Origin: JBNKDD01 sp050288085
GTDB lineage: Bacteria; Chloroflexota; Anaerolineae; Aggregatilineales; UBA3940
Direction: 5' to 3'
Length of the DNA: 5,354 nt
Assembly (NCBI GenBank): GCA_050288085.1
Contig: JBNKDD010000354.1
Location: 1 to 5,354 of the forward strand
This document shows positions 1 through 4,331 of the stretch, piece by piece. Within the stretch, counting starts at the first letter, position 1. Every line of letters begins with the position of its first letter. The notes beneath the pieces were generated by a model. The model was given only the letters and a program-made list of their open reading frames with translations. It was not told where the DNA came from and did no database searches. The position numbers were made by a program, and so were the translations under genes.

Positions 1-16
1 TGCTAATGCAGTGTCT

Positions 17-66
17 GCCCCCCTTGCAAGGGGGGCAAATCCAAGCGAGAGCGAGGATTGGGGGGT
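17..66 (+). repeat. GC-rich palindromic dispersed repeat, copy 1
   Basis: The element opens with a perfect 20-bp palindrome, GCCCCCCTTGCAAGGGGGGC (17-36). A second potential stem, AATCC (39-43) with GGATT (55-59), follows, and the copy ends in GGGGGGT (60-66). The reverse complement of 2722-2769 matches it over about 50 positions with only a handful of differences and a 2-nt length change. It lies 45 bp beyond the mscL stop, so it may act as a hairpin at the 3' end of that transcript, but no T-run follows on the minus strand, so I do not call it a classic terminator. It resembles REP- or MITE-like non-coding elements. Its left limit is unclear because the window begins close by. Confidence 0.75.
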
Positions 67-111
67 AATGAACAAGCAAAAATTAACCACACAATGTTGC
101 CGGTTGGGTAT

Positions 112-558
112 CTACTCCGATAATTCCGATGTACAGAACGCGCAGCGCGTAGCTTCGATGGCAATTTCCGATTTGCAATAGGGGCAGGTCTTGGTAGTCG
201 GTTCGGCGGGGGCTTCGGGAGCTTCTTCTTCGCGTTGAAGCTGGTTGATCCCTTTGACCAGCAGGAAGATCGCCGCTGCCACGATCAGGAAGTTGATCAC
301 CGCATTGATGAACAAACCATAGTTGATCGTCGCGGCTCCGGCTTCCTGGGCAGCCGCCAGTGATTCATATGCTCCGCCGGACAGGTTGATATACAGGTTA
401 GAGAAATCGACATTGCCGACCAGTATGCCAATCGGCGGCATGATGATGTCATTCACCAGTGAGGTGACAATCGCTCCAAACGCACCGCCGATGATCACAC
501 CCACCGCCAGGTCAACCACGTTGCCACGCATGGCAAATTCTTTAAATTCTTTGAGCAT
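112..558 (-). CDS. mscL: Large-conductance mechanosensitive channel MscL with C-terminal zinc ribbon
   Basis: This encodes a 148-residue inner-membrane channel that opens under membrane tension to release solutes during hypo-osmotic shock; MscL is a homopentamer. The N-terminus matches the family closely: FAMRGNVVDLAVGVIIGGAF at residues 8-27 is the amphipathic N-helix and pore-lining TM1, with G20 equivalent to E. coli G22, and DIIMPPIG follows at 37-44. The periplasmic loop is about residues 45-78, and TM2 is about 80-104. The usual cytoplasmic helix is replaced by an acidic Pro/Ala linker (109-124) and a zinc ribbon with CPYC (125-128) and CAFC (139-142). The ATG at 558 is chosen over an upstream in-frame start at 603 because a strong ribosome site lies just before it and family homology begins there. 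The lipoprotein gene upstream on the same strand ends 83 bp away, so co-transcription is possible but unproven. Confidence 0.96.
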   Translation of the reverse strand: MLKEFKEFAMRGNVVDLAVGVIIGGAFGAIVTSLVNDIIMPPIGILVGNVDFSNLYINLSGGAYESLAAAQEAGAATINYGLFINAVINFLIVAAAIFLLVKGINQLQREEEAPEAPAEPTTKTCPYCKSEIAIEATRCAFCTSELSE

Positions 559-564
559 TTTCTT

Positions 565-573
565 ATCTCCTCC
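565..573 (-). promoter_or_regulatory. Ribosome binding site of mscL
   Basis: Read on the minus strand, GGAGGAGAT lies 6 nt before the ATG at 558. It is a near-perfect Shine-Dalgarno sequence, and it rules out the longer reading that would add 15 non-homologous residues. Confidence 0.85.
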
Positions 574-601
574 AGGGTAGTAAGTTTTTATCGGACTGCC
601 C

Positions 602-614
602 ATTCATAATGAAT
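602..614. other. Short palindrome between the lipoprotein gene and mscL
   Basis: ATTCATAATGAAT is a perfect 6-1-6 inverted repeat in the 83-bp gap upstream of mscL. It could be an operator or a weak RNA hairpin. It is AT-rich and short, so chance is a real possibility. I see no T-run that would make it a terminator and no convincing -35/-10 pair nearby. Confidence 0.25.
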
Positions 615-641
615 TTTCAAAGCCAGGAAGCCTATTTCTCG

Positions 642-2093
642 CTACTGAACGTTAATCTGAACCTGGAAAGCCAGTGCCAGATTACTGCACATCTGGCCCG
701 CCGGGCAAATCGGCGTGCCGGTTGCACTCAATATCGCATGGCCGGGCTGGTGCGCCTGGTAGACCCCTTGCGCGCCTTTGACCACCATGATGTTCACGAC
801 CCGACTTACCACGTCCGGGTTATCGATGGTGATCGACCAGTCATAGTCCGAACCCAGTTTCAGCAGAAAATCACCGCCATCTGCCACGTCGATGGTCTTG
901 CCGTTATCGGCCTGGGTGATGGTCAGTCCGGCAGTTTCGCTGCCATTGCTCGACGCCGTTATACCATTGCAGGCATCCGCCATCAACGCGGCAGTGTCGG
1001 CATCCGCTGCGACCGGCTGGGCGTCGGCCTTCTGGATGCTCAGCCCCCGGAAGGGCGGGGTGGCCTGCGCCGACGGGCTGGACAGATGCAGCACATAGCA
1101 GCCTACATAGGTCTGGGTAGTGCCGTCGGTTTGGGTGGACGTCAGCGTCACCGGGACCGAGTAGTAGGTCTGCCCGGCTCCTGAATCTGAGGCGACTTCG
1201 CCGGTTTCCAGCGTCACCGAGGCGGTGTCCATATAGCCCTGCTCGAATTCGTTGAAGCTGGGCAGGTCGGTGCTGGATTCCCAATAAGAATAAGCTCGTA
1301 GATACTCGTGGTTGTTGATGGCGTTGAAGTACGAGCGGATCAGCGCGACCGGGCCGCTGCGGTCGTCCAGGTAGCGGTTGGCGCTGATGTCGTCGGGGGC
1401 GCTGGGTGTGGGCGTCGCGTAGGGTGGTTCGCCCTCACTGGAAGCATCGCAGGCGCTCGCCATCAGATCGCCGGTGTCGGTGCCATTATCGACCTGCTGA
1501 ACCTGGGCCTGACTAATGCCAAGCGGTCGGTAGGGTGGTGTGGCCTGTGCCGAGGGCGAGCCCAGGTGCAGCACGTAACAGCCAACGAAAGTCTGAGTCG
1601 CGCTGCTGGTGGTCGCCACCATCGTGACCGGCACAGAATAGTAGATCTGGCCCGCACCCGCGCTGCCCGTGATCTCGCCAACCGTCAGCACTACCGATTC
1701 GGTGTTGGCGTAACCCTGCTCAAAATCGTTGAAGGCGGGCTTTTGCGCACCGTCTTCCCAGTAAGAATAAGCCCGCAGGTATTCATGCCGGTTGAGGGCA
1801 TTGACAAACGACTCCATCACCGAGTATGGATCGCTGCGGTTGTCCAGGTAATCAGTCGAGACCGGGATGGCTGTTGGTGGTACGCTGGTCGGAGCGGTTG
1901 TTGGCTCACTGGTCGGAACGATTGTGGGCGGCTCGCCGGTCGGTTCTTCGCTGGGAACCGGCGCAGTGGCGGTCGCCGGGCTAGAGGTCGAGGTTGGGGT
2001 GGGGGTGATGCCGGGAGCGCTGGAGGCGCAGGCCATCCCTACCAGGATCGCCAGTAAAGCTGGCAAGATAATAAAATACAAACGCTTGTTCAA
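642..2093 (-). CDS. Secreted lipoprotein with two tandem repeats and a beta-rich C-terminal domain, function unknown
   Basis: This 483-residue protein begins with a signal peptide: basic MNKR, a hydrophobic stretch at 5-20, then C22 in the context GMAC, a degenerate lipobox. A Thr/Pro/Ser-rich stalk (about 26-80) would hold it away from the membrane. Two homologous units follow, residues 82-215 and 241-375, sharing HEYLRAYSYW, EQGY, GAGQ.YYSVPVT, GCYVLHL and SPSAQATPP. Each has two conserved cysteines (172/215 and 332/375), possibly a disulfide. The last ~95 residues (388-483) contain W419, GAQGVYQAHQPG (440-451) and a C463/C469 pair. That layout recalls chagasin/I42-type inhibitor-like immunoglobulin folds, but I hold this loosely. 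The repeat size and the conserved aromatic YSYW segment suggest an NTF2/SnoaL-like alpha+beta unit, also tentative. The start is TTG, backed by a good ribosome site. It probably acts on the cell surface; partner and substrate are unknown. Confidence 0.9.
   Translation of the reverse strand: MNKRLYFIILPALLAILVGMACASSAPGITPTPTSTSSPATATAPVPSEEPTGEPPTIVPTSEPTTAPTSVPPTAIPVSTDYLDNRSDPYSVMESFVNALNRHEYLRAYSYWEDGAQKPAFNDFEQGYANTESVVLTVGEITGSAGAGQIYYSVPVTMVATTSSATQTFVGCYVLHLGSPSAQATPPYRPLGISQAQVQQVDNGTDTGDLMASACDASSEGEPPYATPTPSAPDDISANRYLDDRSGPVALIRSYFNAINNHEYLRAYSYWESSTDLPSFNEFEQGYMDTASVTLETGEVASDSGAGQTYYSVPVTLTSTQTDGTTQTYVGCYVLHLSSPSAQATPPFRGLSIQKADAQPVAADADTAALMADACNGITASSNGSETAGLTITQADNGKTIDVADGGDFLLKLGSDYDWSITIDNPDVVSRVVNIMVVKGAQGVYQAHQPGHAILSATGTPICPAGQMCSNLALAFQVQINVQ
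969..1373 (-). repeat. Second internal protein repeat of the lipoprotein
   Basis: This encodes residues 241-375, opening with YLDDRSGP and ending in MADAC. It matches the first unit at an offset of 159-160 residues with a single-residue insertion between YYSVPVT and GCYVLHL. The DNA is related but diverged, including many synonymous changes, so the duplication looks old and maintained at protein level. Confidence 0.88.
1449..1850 (-). repeat. First internal protein repeat of the lipoprotein
   Basis: This encodes residues 82-215, opening with YLDNRSDP and ending in MASAC. It is joined to the second unit by a short Pro/Ser/Asp-rich linker (216-240). It conserves the same HEYLRAYSYW block and the same two cysteines as the other copy. 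Confidence 0.88.
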
Positions 2094-2101
2094 AAGTTAA
2101 A

Positions 2102-2108
2102 CTCCCTT
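2102..2108 (-). promoter_or_regulatory. Ribosome binding site supporting the TTG start of the lipoprotein
   Basis: On the minus strand, AAGGGAG lies 8 nt before the TTG at 2093. The reading from this TTG begins MNKRLYF and gives a complete signal peptide. No ATG nearby does so, which makes TTG the likely real start. Confidence 0.75.
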
Positions 2109-2109
2109 C

Positions 2110-2142
2110 CGCTACAACTATATAACATTATTAACTGTAGCG
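2110..2142. promoter_or_regulatory. Inverted repeat around an AT-rich core upstream of the lipoprotein gene
   Basis: CGCTACA (2110-2116) and TGTAGCG (2136-2142) form a perfect 7-bp inverted repeat around 19 nt of almost pure A/T. On the minus strand the core contains TATAGT (2122-2117), which could be a -10 element, though no good -35 stands at the proper distance. The repeat touches the Shine-Dalgarno sequence of the lipoprotein gene. It could be an operator, or a leader hairpin that affects ribosome access. Confidence 0.35.
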
Positions 2143-2224
2143 CGGTTCCGTCTGATTTACCTTAGAATCGTTGGGCAGGATCGTCACACGGAAAACAAGG
2201 GCATTATCTATAGAAACAACTTAA

Positions 2225-2692
2225 TCACTTGATGATCGTCTTCTCCTGGCCGAGCAGCGCATCGGCGATCCGTTCGCGGTAGGGTTCCATCAAATCGATT
2301 TTTTGCAGATCGTCGATGGCATAGTAGCTCGCGTCGGACGTCTCATTGCTGAGTCCCAGCTCACCCCCGATCACCTCTGCCTCAAAGCTGAAAGCGATCA
2401 GGTGCCATTGATTCCCATCCGGGTAGACGACCAGCATATCCGGTGAGGAGTACACGCCGATCAACCGGGTGACCTGCACCCGCAGCCCGGTTTCTTCCCA
2501 CACCTCGCGGAGACAGGCTTCTTCGACCGTTTCGCCGGGATCAACCGCACCGCTTGGCAGGCACCACCGACCGTTATCCGTCCGCCGGGTCACCAGCACT
2601 TTTTCCCGCGTCTCATCAAAGATCACCGCCGATGCGCCCACCCGTAGTTTGCCCTGCCTGCCGATCCGGTCGCCCCACTTCAACATTGCCAC
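2225..2692 (-). CDS. Nudix (MutT-type) hydrolase
   Basis: A 155-residue cytoplasmic enzyme of the Nudix family, which hydrolyses nucleoside diphosphates linked to another group (oxidised dNTPs, ADP-ribose, NADH and similar) with Mg2+ or Mn2+. The Nudix box GX5EX7REUXEEXGU is complete at residues 48-70: G48, E54, R62, E63, E66, E67 and G69 are all present, so catalysis should be intact. The preceding strands VGASAVIF (18-25) and RWCLPSG (42-48) are typical. The length is normal for a single-domain MutT-like protein. Substrate cannot be told from sequence; an ADP-ribose or nucleotide-sugar pyrophosphatase is as likely as an 8-oxo-dGTPase. The start is GTG at 2692, with a ribosome site 8 nt away; the ATG two codons later (2686) lies 14 nt from it. 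The lipoprotein gene follows 131 bp downstream, too far to assume one operon. Confidence 0.95.
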   Translation of the reverse strand: MAMLKWGDRIGRQGKLRVGASAVIFDETREKVLVTRRTDNGRWCLPSGAVDPGETVEEACLREVWEETGLRVQVTRLIGVYSSPDMLVVYPDGNQWHLIAFSFEAEVIGGELGLSNETSDASYYAIDDLQKIDLMEPYRERIADALLGQEKTIIK

Positions 2693-2700
2693 AATGATTC

Positions 2701-2706
2701 TCTCCT
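2701..2706 (-). promoter_or_regulatory. Ribosome binding site of the Nudix gene
   Basis: AGGAGA on the minus strand stands 8 nt before GTG at 2692 and 14 nt before the in-frame ATG at 2686. The spacing favours the GTG. Confidence 0.7.
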
Positions 2707-2721
2707 GTTTAATGCTCTATC

Positions 2722-2798
2722 ACCCCCCATCCTTGCTACGCTCGGATTTGCCCCCCTTGCAAGGGGGGCGGATGCAGCCTTTCGGCTGCACAGGGGGT
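2722..2798 (-). repeat. GC-rich palindromic dispersed repeat, copy 2, with extra hairpin
   Basis: This copy runs opposite to copy 1 at 17-66. It carries the same 20-bp palindrome (2750-2769) and the same flank of ATCC/GGAT and C-run. It adds a second hairpin, TGCAGCC-TTTC-GGCTGCA (2773-2790), and outer arms ACCCCC (2722-2727) and GGGGGT (2793-2798), giving a nested element of about 77 bp with terminal inverted repeats. It fills most of the space between the divergent Nudix and transporter genes. No coding potential is seen, consistent with a REP- or MITE-like element. Confidence 0.75.
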
Positions 2799-2866
2799 AA
2801 CGAACTTCCACCAAGAATGGTGAGCAGTTACCCTAAAAATTTACCCCGGCAATTCTATCCCTGTTT

Positions 2867-2896
2867 TTCACAAAACCCATACATCTCGGTTATAGT
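2867..2896 (+). promoter_or_regulatory. Sigma70-type promoter of the transporter gene
   Basis: TTCACA (2867-2872) and TATAGT (2891-2896) are separated by 18 bp, and each matches the consensus at five of six positions. Transcription would start near 2903, leaving a leader of about 36 nt before the ATG at 2939. No separate operator is visible. Confidence 0.5.
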
Positions 2897-2938
2897 TGTG
2901 GGACTTTTGCCCGGTTGGGGCATATCGAAAGAGATTAC

Positions 2939-3892
2939 ATGACCGCCTATACTGGATACATCGCTGCCATCGGTACGTCAATCTGCTGGACATTCACGTC
3001 TGTATTTTTTACGTTGTCCGGGCGGCAGGTTGGATCACCTGTTGTCAACCGGACTCGTCTGCTGCTGGCGTTGATCTTTTCGATCATCATGCACACCATC
3101 ATGTTGGGGGAGGTTTTCCCCTTCCATGCGGAACCCTTCCGGTTTACCTGGCTGGGGCTGTCGGCGCTGATCGGCTATGTGCTGGGTGATGCCAGCCTGT
3201 TCCAGGCTTTTGTAATGATCGGCCCCCGCCTATCGATGCTGCTGATGGCGCTTGGCCCGGTTTTTAACACCGTTTTTGGCTGGGTGCTGTTTCATGAGAA
3301 GTTGAGCCAACAGGAATTGATAGGTATTGCCCTGACAGTTGTCGGCGTGATCATGGTTGTCACCGACCGGAGAAACGGTGAGGCCGAACTCCAACCGGAT
3401 GAGGAAAAGCCACAGCCGCGCCGCTACCTGATCGGCGTATTGTTTGGGCTGGGTGGGAGCCTGGGGCAGGCGGGCGGTTTGTTAGTTTCAAAGCTGGGCA
3501 TGGCCGGTGATTTTTCGGCGCTGTCCGGCAACCTGATTCGGCTGCTGACGGCGACTGTCATCATCTGGGCGATCACGCTGGCGCGAGGCCAGGCCAAAGC
3601 CGGATTTGTCACTCTCAAGGAAAACCCCCGTGCGCTGAAGACCATCGTCGGTGGGGCGCTGGTCGGGCCGTTTATCGGGGTGTGGTTGTCACTGATCGCC
3701 GTTCAGAAAGCACCGCTGGGTATCGCCACCACCCTGACCAGCCTTGCGCCGATCTTCTTGCTGCCGGTCGGGGCGCTGCTGTTCAAGGAGAAGATCGGGC
3801 TGCGGGCCATCGGGGGCACGCTGCTTGCCATGATCGGGACGGCGATTTTGTTCCTTCCCCCCGACCTGATCCTTGCATTCAGCCTGTTTTGA
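2939..3892 (+). CDS. EamA/DMT-superfamily membrane transporter
   Basis: A 317-residue integral membrane protein with about ten hydrophobic segments in two homologous halves, the usual length and layout of the drug/metabolite transporter family with two EamA domains. Half one is about residues 5-141 and ends in ELIGIALTVVGVIMVVTDR; half two is about 165-312 and ends in LRAIGGTLLAMIGTAILFLP. Both halves carry the family-typical glutamate-lysine element before the last helix (HEKLS and KEKIG). A charged linker rich in E, P and Q (142-164) joins them. Substrate is unknown; family members export amino acids, metabolites or drugs. The ATG at 2939 is preferred to a TTG at 2915 because TM1 begins soon after it; its ribosome site (GAAAGAG) is weak and close. 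The gene has its own promoter and no partner in the window. Confidence 0.93.
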   Translation: MTAYTGYIAAIGTSICWTFTSVFFTLSGRQVGSPVVNRTRLLLALIFSIIMHTIMLGEVFPFHAEPFRFTWLGLSALIGYVLGDASLFQAFVMIGPRLSMLLMALGPVFNTVFGWVLFHEKLSQQELIGIALTVVGVIMVVTDRRNGEAELQPDEEKPQPRRYLIGVLFGLGGSLGQAGGLLVSKLGMAGDFSALSGNLIRLLTATVIIWAITLARGQAKAGFVTLKENPRALKTIVGGALVGPFIGVWLSLIAVQKAPLGIATTLTSLAPIFLLPVGALLFKEKIGLRAIGGTLLAMIGTAILFLPPDLILAFSLF

Positions 3893-3910
3893 CGCTTGAT
3901 AATCAACACT

Positions 3911-3995
3911 CCCCTGCCGAAGCTGTTCGATCAGGACTTGATATTGGTTGGCAGAGAGAGCTACCAAGTCGAACTAATAGTACCACTTTTTGACC
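3911..3995 (+). pseudogene. Remnant resembling the 3' end of 23S rRNA
   Basis: Several landmarks of the bacterial 23S rRNA 3' end occur here in the right order: CCCCTG (3911), GAAG (3919), CAGG (3932), TTGATA (3938), GAGCTACC (3958), ACTAATAG (3973) and TTGACC (3990). The last two are separated by exactly 9 nt, as in common bacterial 23S ends. TTGGT (3944-3948) pairs with ACCAA (3963-3967), where the canonical molecule also has a stem at this site. Compared with my memory of the consensus, about 8 nt are gained before TTGATA and about 17 nt are lost after it, in the hairpin region. No other 23S sequence precedes it, since the transporter stops at 3892, and no 5S rRNA follows. I read it as a fragment, not a working gene. 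This is based on recalled consensus sequence, not an alignment. Confidence 0.42.
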
Positions 3996-4018
3996 GGGGA
4001 TCGACTTGACAAAAGTAG

Positions 4019-4047
4019 TTGTCTTAACCACCTCCAGGATGTATACT
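4019..4047 (+). promoter_or_regulatory. Promoter-like pair in the intergenic gap
   Basis: TTGTCT (4019-4024) and TATACT (4042-4047) are 17 bp apart, four of six and five of six matches to the consensus. Just upstream, GACAA (4008-4012) and TTGTC (4019-4023) form an inverted repeat that overlaps the -35 and could be a protein site. Transcription would begin near 4054. It may serve a short RNA or the methyltransferase gene 285 bp downstream. Confidence 0.4.
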
Positions 4048-4053
4048 GTCACC

Positions 4054-4140
4054 GCCCAGCCCAATTGAGTAGAGTTCGGATAAACAGATTTCAAGCTCCG
4101 GGCAGGGCATCAATAGAATATCCTGAGAGCATTCTTTTTT
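4054..4140 (+). ncRNA. Candidate small structured RNA
   Basis: The predicted transcription start coincides with GCCCAGCCC (4054-4062), which pairs with GGGCAGGGC (4100-4108) except for a single central A-A mismatch. Inside, GAGT (4067-4070) can pair with GCTC (4095-4098). A T-run (4135-4140) follows a weak stem GAAT (4116-4119) and ATTC (4131-4134). This would make an RNA of roughly 85 nt. No known RNA family is recognised, and it is clearly not 5S rRNA. It could also be just the leader of the next gene. Confidence 0.25.
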
Positions 4141-4331
4141 ATTTCATGTTTCCTGAGTGGCCCATTTAGCAGTGTTCCTGTTACAGCTCAGTTGTTCGGT
4201 TTGTGTGCATATTCAATCCACTTGCGATCAGATCGAAACCTGAACACCGCTTTGAATGCCCCTGACTTTAGCAGCGGGTAATATCCACATACATACCATT
4301 CAGATAACAAACCCAACCCATTGAGGAATAT
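4141..4331. other. Intergenic stretch with no clear feature
   Basis: I see no coding frame of note, no RNA gene and no well-spaced promoter here. The final bases, TGAGG (4322-4326), form a modest ribosome site 5 nt before the next ATG. Confidence 0.5.

Noticed and set aside
17..36. Rho-independent terminator of mscL
   Set aside because: The palindrome could form a hairpin, but no T-run follows it in the mscL direction, and the same element occurs upstream of the Nudix gene where a terminator makes no sense.
969..1850. CRISPR-like or recent tandem DNA duplication
   Set aside because: The two units are ~400 bp coding repeats, diverged at DNA level and conserved as protein; there is no short regular repeat-spacer pattern.
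609..2057. Long plus-strand open frames opposite the lipoprotein gene (for example 609-1184 and 1308-2057)
   Set aside because: They are antisense shadows of a GC-rich gene. Their translations are Arg/Gly/Val-rich without motifs, while the minus strand has a signal peptide and conserved repeats.
4006..4047. Perfect TTGACA (4006-4011) with TATACT (4042-4047) as a promoter
   Set aside because: The gap is 30 bp, far beyond workable spacing. The TTGTCT at 4019 gives 17 bp and is the better partner for TATACT.
3689..4094. Minus-strand open frames over the end of the transporter gene and the gap
   Set aside because: No ribosome site or recognisable motif; part of their length mirrors the transporter coding sequence.
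4054..4140. 5S rRNA following the 23S-like end
   Set aside because: None of the 5S landmarks (the CCCAUCCCGAACUCGG-type loop or the paired 5' and 3' ends) can be found in the sequence downstream.
4252..4284. TTGAAT and TAATAT as the methyltransferase promoter
   Set aside because: The spacer is 21 bp and both boxes sit in AT-rich sequence; too weak to call.
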